From positions 310,001 to 374,000 of the forward strand of contig NZ_RQGA01000014.1 in the NCBI RefSeq assembly GCF_004769575.1: a stretch of 64,000 nucleotides of DNA, in the 5' to 3' direction. Shown piece by piece: positions 47,816 to 56,725 of the stretch. The translations under genes and the position numbers were made by a program. The notes under the pieces were generated by a model. The model worked only from the letters and a program-made list of their open reading frames with translations. It searched no databases and was not told the origin of the DNA. Source of the DNA: Leptospira perdikensis (lineage in GTDB: Bacteria; Spirochaetota; Leptospiria; Leptospirales; Leptospiraceae). The first letter of the stretch is position 1. Each line of letters begins with the position of its first letter.

Positions 47816-49315
47816 ATGAAAAGTCTTTTTTATTTTTTGGCCCAAAAGAGAGACTTCAGCACCCATAACAGTATGATCCCCAAACGAGCAGAAGTCGGAA
47901 GTCTGTTATACGAATGGAATGGAACGAAAGAAATCCAAGTGGAAGTGGGTATCCGCAGAGGACTTCCTAATTTCCAAATTTTAGGTTCCGCAACTTTATC
48001 CACCAAAGAGTCGAGAGACCGTATTCGTTTGGCTTTAGAGGCTTCTGGATACCAATTCCCACTCGAAACCATCATTATCAATTTAAAGCCTGCCCATATT
48101 CCCAAACGGGTGGTTTCTTTGGATTTGGCCATGGCTGCTGGCATCCTTCTTGCCACAGAACAAATTCCAAATCCACCATATCCTGTTCGTTATCTCGGTG
48201 GTTTGGGTTTGGACGGAAGGATCCTCGGAGGAAAAGAACTACTTCCCTACTTATGGCAAAGTCCTGAGTCAATGGATCATTCTTTTTGCCTTCCTGCATC
48301 CTTAGAAAAAGAATCTCTCCCTCGTGGAAGGTATCAATTTATAGAACACTTGGAAGACTTAAAAAACCTACCTGAGGCAAGACCGAACACAAGAGATTCA
48401 GTGGAACCCACCTGCTCTTTAGTTTGGGATACGGTCCACTTGGATCCTTACCAAATGAAAGTCTTTCAAGGACTGCTTTATTCTATCCTGGGAAGCCACC
48501 ATAGTTTGGTTTTAGGAAGTCCAGGATCAGGAAAGACAATGCTCCACAGACTGGTGGAACCCTTACTCCCACCAAAAGATGCGAGAGACCAGAGTGACCA
48601 AGGCATTTGGACCTCTCGTGGTGAATTTGAAATCCCCACAAACAAAAGACCTTTCCGATCCCCTCACCACTCAGCAACAGAAGTGGGACTTGTTGGCGGT
48701 GGACTTCCTTTCCAACCAGGTGAGATCTCCAAGGCCTACGGAGGAGTTCTTTATTTGGATGAAGCACTGGAATTCAAAGACCGTATTTTAGATAGTCTAC
48801 GGATGCCCATGGAAGACTCCTATTTGGAGATAGTCCGGATGAATGAAAAAACAAAACTTAAAACCGATTTTACTCTGATGTTATCAGCAAACCCCTGCCC
48901 TTGTGGGAACTATCACAGTAAGCAGACTTGCCATTGTTCCCTACAGAAGATTCGTCTGTATTTACAAAAAATCAGTGGTGCCTTTCTCGATCGAATCACC
49001 ATCTTTCAAACATTATTCGAAACAACAAATGATCGATGTATCAAACTAGAAGAAATAAAAATGAAAGAACTTCTATTAGAGCGTTTTTTGTTTCGGAAAT
49101 CAAGAGTGATCCCCGAGGGAGAGGAAAATAAAATTCAAAAAATCTTAGATACAGAACACCAAACCAAACAACTATCCTTACGAAAGAAAAAACAAATCAT
49201 TTCTTTAACAAGGACCATTGCTGATTGGAATCTCTCCTCCCGAACAAAGGAAGTACACATCTGGGAGGCAGTTCAATACTGTATCGGTTACCAGTGGATT
49301 TATAGTTTAGGGTAA
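47816..49315 (+). CDS. comM: ComM-type Mg-chelatase-like AAA+ ATPase
   Basis: 499 residues. The N-terminal domain (VEVGIRRGLPNFQILGSATLSTKESRDR) and the following IINLKPAHIPKRVVSLDLAMA are the ComM/YifB hallmark. The AAA+ core has Walker A GSPGSGKT, with PFRSPHHSATEVGLVGGG next, and Walker B LYLDEALEF. A zinc-ribbon-like CPCGNYHSKQTCHC follows, then the helical lid. ComM promotes branch migration in natural transformation. ATG 47816 has little Shine-Dalgarno signal; ATG 47873 is possible. It is divergent from the T2SS operon. Confidence 0.9.
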   Translation: MKSLFYFLAQKRDFSTHNSMIPKRAEVGSLLYEWNGTKEIQVEVGIRRGLPNFQILGSATLSTKESRDRIRLALEASGYQFPLETIIINLKPAHIPKRVVSLDLAMAAGILLATEQIPNPPYPVRYLGGLGLDGRILGGKELLPYLWQSPESMDHSFCLPASLEKESLPRGRYQFIEHLEDLKNLPEARPNTRDSVEPTCSLVWDTVHLDPYQMKVFQGLLYSILGSHHSLVLGSPGSGKTMLHRLVEPLLPPKDARDQSDQGIWTSRGEFEIPTNKRPFRSPHHSATEVGLVGGGLPFQPGEISKAYGGVLYLDEALEFKDRILDSLRMPMEDSYLEIVRMNEKTKLKTDFTLMLSANPCPCGNYHSKQTCHCSLQKIRLYLQKISGAFLDRITIFQTLFETTNDRCIKLEEIKMKELLLERFLFRKSRVIPEGEENKIQKILDTEHQTKQLSLRKKKQIISLTRTIADWNLSSRTKEVHIWEAVQYCIGYQWIYSLG

Positions 49316-49516
49316 TTACTTTGAAATAAAATGCGATATTTCCATCGCAATTTTATTGATCGCATAATCCATATAAGCTGGATCATCAATCTTCTTCTTG
49401 TAATTTTCGAATTTTTTCTGAATGGTAGATGCCATTCCCCTTTTCCGGAGTAATACCGGATCTGGACCAAATTCGTCGGTTTCTGCTAAATTTCCAAAAA
49501 TACTAAATTGTCTCAT
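49316..49516 (-). CDS. Small conserved-looking hypothetical protein
   Basis: 66 residues from ATG 49516, which has AAGGAAG seven bases upstream. It is helix-rich with RKRGMASTIQKKFENYKKKID and ends EISHFISK. No membrane segment or motif was recognised. Its stop directly abuts the comM stop on the other strand, with no gap, which is unusual; no room for a terminator exists between them. I assign no function. Confidence 0.5.
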   Translation of the reverse strand: MRQFSIFGNLAETDEFGPDPVLLRKRGMASTIQKKFENYKKKIDDPAYMDYAINKIAMEISHFISK

Positions 49517-49542
49517 GCGGTTACTTCCTTGTAACAATCAAA

Positions 49543-49575
49543 CTCTCATCCTTGAGAGCGTTTTCCCTTAAGGGA
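49543..49575 (-). terminator. Hairpin and palindrome between yraN and the small gene
   Basis: CTCTCA-TCCT-TGAGAG forms a 6-bp hairpin at 49543-49558 with a short T-rich tail on the minus strand, so it may terminate the yraN transcript. TCCCTTAAGGGA (49564-49575) is a perfect palindrome beside it. Confidence 0.4.
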
Positions 49576-49619
49576 TACATGACCAATCGGCCCGGTTCAA
49601 AAATCCCTTGATGAAGTAT

Positions 49620-49967
49620 TTAGAAGATTGACGAATAAAAACGAACTTCCTTTTTTTCAGAGATATGGATCAAATTAAACGAAGGTGTTAGGTGACAAAA
49701 AGCAGGAATCTCCGTTAGTAAATAGTAATATACCTTCCGCATTCTACGGCGTTTTGTCTCATGAAAGCATTCTAAGGGATGAAATCCGCTACTTTCGTTC
49801 CAGGCCTTTACCTCAGAACAATGTAAAGAATCGTGCCAAATACTAATTATGTCTAATTCACCAAAAGACTTCCGGTAATTCCGAAAAAGAATCAAATGCC
49901 CAATTGACTCCAAGTATTCGGCTGCGATGTCCTCGCCGACCTTTCCCCACTTTGTTTTTTCTCGCAT
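49620..49967 (-). CDS. yraN: YraN/UPF0102 family protein (endonuclease-like fold)
   Basis: About 115 residues. The family signature is present: GKVGEDIAAEYLESIGHLILFRNYRKSFGELDIISI, then EVKAW, corresponding to the GE-D...EVK catalytic pattern of the restriction endonuclease-like fold. The biological role of YraN is not settled. ATG 49967 is preferred; TTG 49982 would add five residues. Neither has a strong Shine-Dalgarno site. It follows the HD-GYP protein gene on the same strand. Confidence 0.78.
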   Translation of the reverse strand: MREKTKWGKVGEDIAAEYLESIGHLILFRNYRKSFGELDIISIWHDSLHCSEVKAWNESSGFHPLECFHETKRRRMRKVYYYLLTEIPAFCHLTPSFNLIHISEKKEVRFYSSIF

Positions 49968-50003
49968 TCTGGGAGGTTCCAAAAATGGTTTGAATCGGGA
50001 GTT

Positions 50004-51191
50004 TTAATATATCTGTGAAAAAGGAATGGCTTGTTGGATATAGAGATTCAGGTCTTTCATAAGATCCACAAATTCTAAATGTTTGAGGCGTTTGCCTTCT
50101 GTATCTTTTGTCACCCGTACTACCGGGCGAAGGGGTTTGTCTTTATTGGATTCAATGACCATACCCATTCTTAGGTCAGAAAGAATGACTCCGGACCCTA
50201 CAGGGAACATAGAAAGTTTATTTAAAAACAACCTTACCATTTTTAAATCAAAACGGTTCACGTTTTCGCTAATCATAATCTTCATAGCTTCATAAGGAAG
50301 GATGGCCTGTCTATATGGTCTTGGATGGATCATTGCAGCGAATTGATCCGCGATCATAAATACTTTTGTGAGTTCTTCAATTTGGTTGGCTAAAATTCTC
50401 TGTGGATAACCGGAACCATCGACTGCTTCATGATGTTGTAAAGCCACAATGGCGAGAGAGTTTTTTAACTTCAATCTTTGGGTAAGAATTTGGTAACCGG
50501 TCACCGGATGGCGTTTGATGGTTTTGAGATCCAGTTCGGAGAGGGTCCCTTTTTTTTCGGAAACTTCTTCGGGAACCGTCACCATTCCAATGTCGGCAAA
50601 AAGAGATGCGAGGGCCAAATCAATCAGTTTAGGCCGAGAAAACTCTAAAAAGTTTCCGAGCATGACGGAAAAAAAAGTCGCATAACAAATATGAGTGTAT
50701 AAATAATAACCAGAATGGGAATGAGATAAAAGTAAAATGGGGATCTGTGCATTGGCCTTGGTATGGTCTGCAATCCGTTCGGCAATTTCCCGAAATTCCC
50801 TTATCTCCGTATAACGGCCCTCAGATGCTGACCTATACGTTTTTTGGACCAAATCAAAACAATCTTTAAAAACGGCATTAAACTCAACTTTAGTGGTATT
50901 GGCTTTCTCTAATAGATATTTGAACCTTGTCGAGTTTTCATCATCCTGATAAAAAGGAAGGTTGGTATCAAAATATCCGGGTCCTTGTCCTGGAGCGGTT
51001 TTATCCCCTCCATCAGCCATCACCTTTTCTCCATCAGTTAACACAAAGGTAATTCCAAATTGGACCAAGCGGTCTAAGTCTTGTTGTGTGATAGGTTGGT
51101 CGGCACCGACAAAAACTGTATCCTTATCTAGATAAATTGACTTAGTATACTTGGATCCAGGTTCTAAGTCACGTATAGAGATTTTCCGCAT
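50004..51191 (-). CDS. HD-GYP-type protein, degenerate at the HD motif
   Basis: 395 residues. An N-terminal region (residues 1-90, resembling the DUF3391 module) is followed by an HD-GYP-like domain. The GYP signature is present (HHEAVDGSGYP at 253-263) with the later ADQF Asp, and RHPVTGY at 227-233, but the HD motif reads FADIGM (Ala199-Asp200) instead of HD. Canonical members hydrolyse c-di-GMP; loss of the HD His argues against activity, so it could be a sensor or pseudo-enzyme (inference). No known input domain was recognised N-terminally beyond DUF3391-like. Confidence 0.72.
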   Translation of the reverse strand: MRKISIRDLEPGSKYTKSIYLDKDTVFVGADQPITQQDLDRLVQFGITFVLTDGEKVMADGGDKTAPGQGPGYFDTNLPFYQDDENSTRFKYLLEKANTTKVEFNAVFKDCFDLVQKTYRSASEGRYTEIREFREIAERIADHTKANAQIPILLLSHSHSGYYLYTHICYATFFSVMLGNFLEFSRPKLIDLALASLFADIGMVTVPEEVSEKKGTLSELDLKTIKRHPVTGYQILTQRLKLKNSLAIVALQHHEAVDGSGYPQRILANQIEELTKVFMIADQFAAMIHPRPYRQAILPYEAMKIMISENVNRFDLKMVRLFLNKLSMFPVGSGVILSDLRMGMVIESNKDKPLRPVVRVTKDTEGKRLKHLEFVDLMKDLNLYIQQAIPFSQIY

Positions 51192-51225
51192 AATTGCGTA
51201 AATCCTAGTAAGAAGCGTAGAAACT

Positions 51226-51486
51226 TCAATTGTTTTTCTTTTGTCTCTCTAAAACAAGGATTCGAAACACTGCTGCTACTGCATCATACAAATCCCTTGG
51301 AATTTCTTTCCCATTAGGGAGATGATCTAAGGTTTGTACCATCACTTCATCTTGAATGATAAGAACACCTGACTCACGCGCGATACGAATCAAATTCTCA
51401 GCAAATCTTCCTTCAGCTTTCGCAACGAGTTTTGGTGCCATATGGAGGGCTGGATCATAAGCAAGGGCAGCCATTTTTTGTTTCAT
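51226..51486 (-). CDS. FlhX: FlhB-like cytoplasmic domain protein
   Basis: 86 residues. It matches the C-terminal cytoplasmic part of FlhB/YscU: ALAYDPALHMAPKLVAKAEGRFAENLIRIARE, then IPRDLYDAVAAVFRIL. The autocleavage motif NPTH is absent and there are no membrane segments, as in known FlhX proteins, which can partly replace the cleaved FlhB C-terminus in flagellar export switching. It overlaps the upstream hypothetical gene by 4 bases. No other flagellar gene is in the window. Confidence 0.82.
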   Translation of the reverse strand: MKQKMAALAYDPALHMAPKLVAKAEGRFAENLIRIARESGVLIIQDEVMVQTLDHLPNGKEIPRDLYDAVAAVFRILVLERQKKNN

Positions 51487-52139
51487 CTATAATCACCGTT
51501 AAAGGAATCTTCCTTCCAAGTTTCCATTTGCACCGAACGAATTTGGGGAAAGTCCCGAATTAAATCCACAAATGATTTGGTAAAACTCTCTCCTTGAAAG
51601 GACCTTTCTGTGGTGAGTTGTACGAGGATCGGTTTTTCTTTTTCGGGATCATAATGAAACTGGATTCCCATTGCTCCGGTTTCTTTCGATTCCCAAAACA
51701 CATAGAGAACCAAACCTTTGTTTTTTGGTTCCACAATCATTTGTAATGATTCTTTCGCATCAGGATGAATATAAGAAAGTAGATCCGTAAATCCAGTTTC
51801 TCCCAGTAAATAATTCCAAAGTGGTTTTAAATCAGAAACTTCAATTGTTTTCGAATCTGCTTGTGTGGCCATCCATTGGGTCCAACGCATTCGATTCTGT
51901 ATCTTTCCTGAATTGGTTTGCACTTCCTTATCAAACCCTTTTGCCATCATATGTTTAGAATCAAGAAGATCGTTTTGGATGCGAACCTTCGTCTGCGGAC
52001 GACCACTACCTATAGTAGATAAGCCTTGTTGTGATGTACTGCTTTCTGATAAGAAAAAGTGATCCTTTTTCTGCTGGGTCAACTTGCCCATAGAAACAAA
52101 CAAAGGCAGAGGGCTAAGATTAGAAAAGAGTGGGCTCAC
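51483..52139 (-). CDS. Hypothetical protein upstream of FlhX
   Basis: 218 residues from GTG 52139, supported by AAGGAAGG upstream. The N-terminal third is Ser/Thr/Gln-rich and probably disordered. The C-terminal part is a compact alpha-beta domain (SLQMIVEPKNKGLVLYVFWES, MGIQFHYDPEKEKPILVQLTTE). FlhX genes in other bacteria are often next to a FliK-like hook-length protein, so this gene may have that role; residues do not clearly show FliK homology. It overlaps the rnhB end by 20 bases. Confidence 0.5.
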   Translation of the reverse strand: MSPLFSNLSPLPLFVSMGKLTQQKKDHFFLSESSTSQQGLSTIGSGRPQTKVRIQNDLLDSKHMMAKGFDKEVQTNSGKIQNRMRWTQWMATQADSKTIEVSDLKPLWNYLLGETGFTDLLSYIHPDAKESLQMIVEPKNKGLVLYVFWESKETGAMGIQFHYDPEKEKPILVQLTTERSFQGESFTKSFVDLIRDFPQIRSVQMETWKEDSFNGDYR

Positions 52140-52827
52140 TCCCTTCCTTTCGGAGGAATTTACAAAAACTCAACCTATGAATGGGAGAAATTCCGAGTTT
52201 TCCCAGAGCTTCCCGATGTTCTTCGGTTCCATACCCTTTGTGTTTGGCAAACCCATAACCTGGGTGTTTTAAATCCATTTTTTCCATATATTCATCTCGA
52301 TAGGTTTTGGCAAGAATGGAGGCAGCCGAAATGGAAGGAATCAAATCGTCCCCCTTCGGAAGAGAAAAATAACCTTCGATGGGTTTTGTGATCTTTAGTT
52401 TATAATTTCCATCGGCGAGAAGAAATGGTTTCGTATCTAATAATTGGTCTTCGCTCTGACTTATCTTTTCTTTGCCGGAAGGAGTGGTCGCATTCGAATT
52501 TTCATTCTCCTTATTCTTGGATGCCAATAGTGGGAGATGAATCGGCAAACACCGGTTCATACCATAAAAAATGGCCTGATTGATATTGAACCGGTCAATG
52601 AACTTTGCACTCACAAAAGTCACACGATAATAAGAAACATATTTTAGGATTTCTGTACGGAGTTCGATTCGTTTGGGTTCAGGAATCTTTTTGGAATCAC
52701 GAAGTCCTTTTAGGATTTCACCGTTTTTGATTTTTTCCAAGGTCTGGAGATCAAAGGAAACACAACCCACAGAAACGGGGCCGGCAAGCGTACCACGACC
52801 TGCTTCATCGAGTGAAAAACAGGTCAG
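52120..52827 (-). CDS. rnhB: Ribonuclease HII with no canonical start codon near its N-terminus
   Basis: About 235 residues. The reading frame contains the essential DEAGRG motif (about residues 7-12 from CTG 52827), and later the active-site Asp in LLADGNYK and SISAASILAKTYRDEYM. It removes ribonucleotides and RNA primers from DNA. The frame is open upstream to a TAG near 52889, but I find no ATG, GTG or TTG before DEAGRG; the first canonical start is GTG 52770, which would delete it. A 25-residue charged insertion (about 95-120) separates the domain halves. CTG 52827 or ATC 52836 are candidate starts; the exact start is unresolved. Confidence 0.7.
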   Translation of the reverse strand: MTCFSLDEAGRGTLAGPVSVGCVSFDLQTLEKIKNGEILKGLRDSKKIPEPKRIELRTEILKYVSYYRVTFVSAKFIDRFNINQAIFYGMNRCLPIHLPLLASKNKENENSNATTPSGKEKISQSEDQLLDTKPFLLADGNYKLKITKPIEGYFSLPKGDDLIPSISAASILAKTYRDEYMEKMDLKHPGYGFAKHKGYGTEEHREALGKLGISPIHRLSFCKFLRKEGSEPTLF

Positions 52828-52852
52828 GTGAGGGATTTGAAATTCAGGAAAG

Positions 52853-52873
52853 AACGGTCGTGTAACGACCGTT
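52853..52873 (-). terminator. Hairpin after rplS
   Basis: AACGGTCGT and ACGACCGTT form a perfect 9-bp stem with a 3-base loop, then CTTTCC on the minus strand. The tail is weak, so read-through into rnhB is likely. Confidence 0.6.
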
Positions 52874-52883
52874 TCAAGAGAGA

Positions 52884-53321
52884 TTATGCGCTAGGTGCTT
52901 CTGCAGCTTTTGCTTGTGCAAGAGCGGCTTTAGAAGCCTCATCCTGTCTCTTTTTATCTTTCGCAACGATCGCTTGACCGCCTTTTCTTTCTTTGATACG
53001 TCCCGCTTTTCCTTTTTTATCACGGAGATAGAAAAGTTTTGCACGACGAACAGATCCTTTACGAACGAGTTCAATCTTTGCAATTCTTGGGCTATGAAGT
53101 GGGAAAATTCTTTCCACTCCGATATCATAAGAAACTCGTCTTACAGTAAAGGTTTTGCTTTGTGATTTGTTTGCAATAGAGATCACAATACCTTCGTAAA
53201 CCTGAACCCGCTCTTTACCAGATTCAACGATTTTGTAGTGAACTTTTACAGTATCACCAATTTCGAAATTAAGTTCGTTCTTTGCTTCGCCTGCGAGTGC
53301 TGTTTCTAGAATCTGATTCAT
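52884..53321 (-). CDS. rplS: Ribosomal protein L19
   Basis: 145 residues from ATG 53321, which has AGAGGAAG at a good distance. The family core is [29 protein letters not shown] and the later [38 protein letters not shown]. The Ala/Glu-rich C-terminal tail is longer than in E. coli. An upstream ATG at 53369 would overlap trmD by 40 bases and is less likely. It is last in the rpsP-khpA-rimM-trmD-rplS operon. Confidence 0.95.
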   Translation of the reverse strand: MNQILETALAGEAKNELNFEIGDTVKVHYKIVESGKERVQVYEGIVISIANKSQSKTFTVRRVSYDIGVERIFPLHSPRIAKIELVRKGSVRRAKLFYLRDKKGKAGRIKERKGGQAIVAKDKKRQDEASKAALAQAKAAEAPSA

Positions 53322-53329
53322 GGCTTCCT

Positions 53330-53983
53330 CTAAGAATGATTTCTTGTTTTGCGGTTTTTTTGCCGCCATTTCCGGATCTCTTCATGATGTCCACCGAGGA
53401 GCACATCCGGAACAGTCCAACCCATAAAATCATAGGGTTTTGTATATTGGGGGTATTCTAATTCTTCCGTTTCGTTGTGCGACTCTTCTAGAAGACTTTC
53501 TTCTTTTCCTAAAAATCCCGGAACAAACCGAGAAAGGCAATCAGCAACAACGAGAGCAGCTAAATCCCCCGATGAAATAACATAGTTTCCAATGGCCACT
53601 TCCCTGTCAATTAAATGCTCCGCGACACGATGGTCGACCCCTTCGTAATAGCCTGAAATCAAGGTGATGGTTGCGGAAGACTCATAAATTTCGCGAGCAA
53701 GCGTTTGGTTGAACAATTCTCCCGAGGGACTGAGAAGGATGACTTTCCCTTTATCTTCGCCAAGGGATTCTAGAGCCCGGAAAATCGGGCCCACTTGTAA
53801 AAGCATCCCCGGCCCACCTCCGTAAATGGTATCGTCCACCTTTTGGTGTTTGTTGTCTGCAAAGTCCCGGAGATGGACGGTGTTGATTTCCACCACCCCT
53901 TGTTTCACCGCTTTCCCTGGGATTCCAGTATCAAAATAGGAGGTAATTTTTTCTGGGAAAAGAGTGATGAAATTAAACTTCAA
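53330..53983 (-). CDS. trmD: tRNA (guanine-N1)-methyltransferase
   Basis: 217 residues with the SPOUT trefoil knot: [26 protein letters not shown], then [20 protein letters not shown]. TrmD methylates G37 in tRNAs and prevents frameshifting. It is shorter than E. coli TrmD at the C-terminus but keeps the [23 protein letters not shown] end. It overlaps rimM by 11 bases. Confidence 0.95.
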   Translation of the reverse strand: MKFNFITLFPEKITSYFDTGIPGKAVKQGVVEINTVHLRDFADNKHQKVDDTIYGGGPGMLLQVGPIFRALESLGEDKGKVILLSPSGELFNQTLAREIYESSATITLISGYYEGVDHRVAEHLIDREVAIGNYVISSGDLAALVVADCLSRFVPGFLGKEESLLEESHNETEELEYPQYTKPYDFMGWTVPDVLLGGHHEEIRKWRQKNRKTRNHS

Positions 53984-54509
53984 ACCACTGCTCCCAGCCT
54001 ATGATTTCTAAGGTTTTGGATTCTAAGTTCCAATCTCCCACAAACTGATGTAGAAAAGGAATGAGGACAGTTTCGCCTTCGCCATTTTTTGGTTTTAGTT
54101 CCAAAATGGGATGAGCGGGATTGTCAATGACTTGGGTCACTACATAATTTAGAGAACCATTTGTTTCTTTGGAGATGGCAAGGAGACCCACCAAATCTTC
54201 GGTATAAATTTCCCCTGCTGTAGGTTTCGGCAATTCATCCCTTTTCCACATCAAAGAAAACCCACGGTATTTGATCACAGTTTCTGGCGTTTCAAAACCT
54301 TTTAGTTTTAAAAGGAAATGGTTTCCGTTGGGTTTGATTTCTTCGATTTGGATCGTGGACTGGTTCCCACGAGGATCTTCAACAGTGCAGGTAAGCGGTG
54401 GTTTTGCAGAACTTAGGGTGTCACCTTCTGTAAAAAGTTTGATGAACCCTTTGATTCCATGTGAGGATCCGATGACCCCCACTTTCACTAAACTTGGTTT
54501 AGTCGACAA
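53973..54509 (-). CDS. rimM: Ribosome maturation factor RimM
   Basis: 178 residues. The N-terminal domain has [21 protein letters not shown] and the C-terminal PRC domain ends [21 protein letters not shown]. It assists 30S subunit maturation and binds S19. It overlaps khpA by 11 bases and trmD by 11 bases, in the standard order. Confidence 0.93.
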   Translation of the reverse strand: MSTKPSLVKVGVIGSSHGIKGFIKLFTEGDTLSSAKPPLTCTVEDPRGNQSTIQIEEIKPNGNHFLLKLKGFETPETVIKYRGFSLMWKRDELPKPTAGEIYTEDLVGLLAISKETNGSLNYVVTQVIDNPAHPILELKPKNGEGETVLIPFLHQFVGDWNLESKTLEIIGWEQWFEV

Positions 54510-54729
54510 TTTCTAAAGTATAGTTTTTGCCTTGTTTGGTTCCGGCTGCTTGTAAAACAGTTCGCAAAGATTTTGCAATCCTTCCGTTTTTTCCGATCAC
54601 CTTACCTAGGTCTTTCGCTGCTACCCGAAGTTCGATCACTGTTTCTTCCTCTCCGGGGACTTGATTGACAGCCACTTGTTCTGGTTGGTCAACGAGAGAT
54701 GTAACGATATAACGAACTAAGGATTCCAT
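54499..54729 (-). CDS. khpA: KH-domain RNA-binding protein KhpA
   Basis: 76 residues with a single KH domain: [28 protein letters not shown] contains the GxxG loop GKNG. KhpA/YlqC proteins are RNA chaperones found between rpsP and rimM, as here. It starts 7 bases after the rpsP stop. Confidence 0.93.
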   Translation of the reverse strand: MESLVRYIVTSLVDQPEQVAVNQVPGEEETVIELRVAAKDLGKVIGKNGRIAKSLRTVLQAAGTKQGKNYTLEIVD

Positions 54730-54736
54730 GTATCAA

Positions 54737-54994
54737 TTAACCTTTGAACTTTGACCAAACGTCGTCTTTTTTCAAAAGAGCAAGAACTGTATCAGTAGGT
54801 TGTGCACCTTTTTTAAGCCAAGAAAGTGTTTTTTCTTCATTGAAAGTTGCTTTTTTCACAGAAGAAGTAGTTGGGTGAAAGTGCCCAATCGCTTCAATGA
54901 ACTTTCCGTCACGCGGAGCACGGATATCAGCTGCTACGATGCGATAGTGCGGGTCTGCTTTTGTTCCCGTTCTTTGTAATCTTAATTTAACCAA
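54737..54994 (-). CDS. rpsP: Ribosomal protein S16
   Basis: 85 residues, normal length. [37 protein letters not shown] is the conserved N-terminus. The start is TTG 54994, with AGGGG nine bases upstream; the conserved second residue Val fixes it. It heads the ribosomal operon downstream of rpe by 47 bases, which may carry the operon promoter. Confidence 0.96.
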   Translation of the reverse strand: MVKLRLQRTGTKADPHYRIVAADIRAPRDGKFIEAIGHFHPTTSSVKKATFNEEKTLSWLKKGAQPTDTVLALLKKDDVWSKFKG

Positions 54995-55041
54995 GGAAAA
55001 ATACCCCTTTTATAGCGAGTTTTTTGAATAGGGACGATATG

Positions 55042-55704
55042 TCAAGAGCGAGTTCTAGCACTTGCAGCGAGATCCTTTAATTTTTTGCCCTGTGCATTTG
55101 GGTCCCCTGTTTTATAAAGCCCTGAACCCACAACCGTAATGTCCACACCGAGTTTTGCAAGCTCCTCCATATTGGATTCGTTCACTCCCCCATCCACTTC
55201 CAATTCAATATTGTAAGGTTTGGTGAGTTTCCGAACGGCAGCAATTTTTTCAAATCCTGATTTTACGAAAGATTGCCCATAAAATCCAGGATCCACTGTC
55301 ATGAGTAATACAAGATCCAAATAAGGGAGGATTTGCGAGATGGATTCCGGTGAAGTTTGTGGGTTGAGCGATACTCCCACTTTGATTCCGGCCTTTCGGA
55401 TCTCTTCCGCAAGTCTTACTGAAAAATTCGTAGTTTCAATATGGAAAGTAATACAATAAGGATTGAGGTCAAAGTATTTGGGAACATGGAGTTCCGGATT
55501 ACTTACCATAAGATGAACATCTAAAGGAATATTAGTATGGGATTTAACTTCCTTGGTAAAAGCTTCACCAAAAGAAATTTGAGGAACAAAGTTTCCGTCC
55601 ATCACATCAATATGGATGAGGTCGATATTTTCTTTTTTGTATGTGGGAAGCTCTTGTGAAAGTCCCGTAAGTTTTGCTGCGAGGATTGATGCAGAAATTT
55701 TCAT
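55042..55704 (-). CDS. rpe: Ribulose-phosphate 3-epimerase
   Basis: 220 residues, TIM barrel. SASILAAKL, the metal-binding [34 protein letters not shown] and EVDGGV are all present. It interconverts ribulose 5-phosphate and xylulose 5-phosphate in the pentose phosphate pathway. It starts 1 base downstream of the PASTA protein stop. Confidence 0.95.
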   Translation of the reverse strand: MKISASILAAKLTGLSQELPTYKKENIDLIHIDVMDGNFVPQISFGEAFTKEVKSHTNIPLDVHLMVSNPELHVPKYFDLNPYCITFHIETTNFSVRLAEEIRKAGIKVGVSLNPQTSPESISQILPYLDLVLLMTVDPGFYGQSFVKSGFEKIAAVRKLTKPYNIELEVDGGVNESNMEELAKLGVDITVVGSGLYKTGDPNAQGKKLKDLAASARTRS

Positions 55705-55705
55705 A

Positions 55706-56725
55706 TTAATAAGTTCCCTTTAATTTCCAAACCTTGGCTACACCGGTTTCTTTACCAGTCAAAGTAACCTTTACATTCCCCGCTCTATGGATGAGAAAAC
55801 GGACCGGTTCATCTTCTTTTAGTTTTTGACTGATAAAAATTTCTTTTTCGACTTCCGTATCATCGCCGGGCTTCGTATAACTGATTTTAGCTGAATATAA
55901 ATCATCGTCGTCAACTTCATACTCAAGAAATTCGTAATCTTGAACAAATGTCTCGGATGGATTTAAAAAGAAAGCACCAACTTCCGCCCCAGTCGGTTTT
56001 AATTCAAAGGAAGAAACGAGACCATGTAAGTCACGAAACTCCGGCTTGGTGGCTTCTTTCAAACGATAAGGAATTTTTTTGCGTAATAAATAATCCACTA
56101 CAAAAGGAACCGGAGTTCCCACGAACTTTGTGGAATCTAATGAATCATTTGAGGATTGGTTGGACTTTTTTTCTGTATTTGGCTCAGTTACGAGTAAATA
56201 GATTTTTTCACCAGAATGTGTTTCTTTACCAGGACCGGGAATTTGGTCAACGATGGTATCAGCCGGTTCATCACCCACAGCTGGCACATAAGTGATCCCA
56301 CCAATTTGTAGAGGTACATACACCTCGCCAGAAAGTACTTTTTCTAAAATGGCCTTGGCTCGTTTGAGATCCTGGCCTTTGACGTCGGGGATAGTGACTC
56401 GATCAAATCCAATATTAACAGTGAGATAGAGTTTGGATCCGGCTTCCACTTCCTTACCCGGATCAATGGATTGTGCAAGAATGATCCCATCGGTTTTTTC
56501 GGGAATTCTTTGGGTTTCTAAACGGACTTTAAGTTGGAGTCTTTGTAATTCGTTATGAACCTCAATGTAGTTTTTACCAATCACATAAGGCATCATCACC
56601 TTTTGTTCTTCTTTGGTTCGTACGACTACGACCATAAAAGCAGCCACAAAAAAAACAAGGAGTCCTAAACCAACAAATAGAACATAACCACTGTAAGGTA
56701 GGATTTTTAGAAACTTTTCTTTCAC
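55706..56725 (-). CDS. Membrane-anchored PASTA-domain protein without kinase domain
   Basis: 339 residues. A membrane segment (about 13-36) is followed by three PASTA-like modules: [21 protein letters not shown], then [22 protein letters not shown], and a third, more divergent ([20 protein letters not shown]). PASTA domains bind peptidoglycan or beta-lactams, usually attached to kinases or PBPs; here no kinase domain is present. The final 100 residues are beta-rich. It overlaps fmt by 4 bases. A cell-wall sensing or scaffold role is inferred. Confidence 0.8.
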   Translation of the reverse strand: MKEKFLKILPYSGYVLFVGLGLLVFFVAAFMVVVVRTKEEQKVMMPYVIGKNYIEVHNELQRLQLKVRLETQRIPEKTDGIILAQSIDPGKEVEAGSKLYLTVNIGFDRVTIPDVKGQDLKRAKAILEKVLSGEVYVPLQIGGITYVPAVGDEPADTIVDQIPGPGKETHSGEKIYLLVTEPNTEKKSNQSSNDSLDSTKFVGTPVPFVVDYLLRKKIPYRLKEATKPEFRDLHGLVSSFELKPTGAEVGAFFLNPSETFVQDYEFLEYEVDDDDLYSAKISYTKPGDDTEVEKEIFISQKLKEDEPVRFLIHRAGNVKVTLTGKETGVAKVWKLKGTY

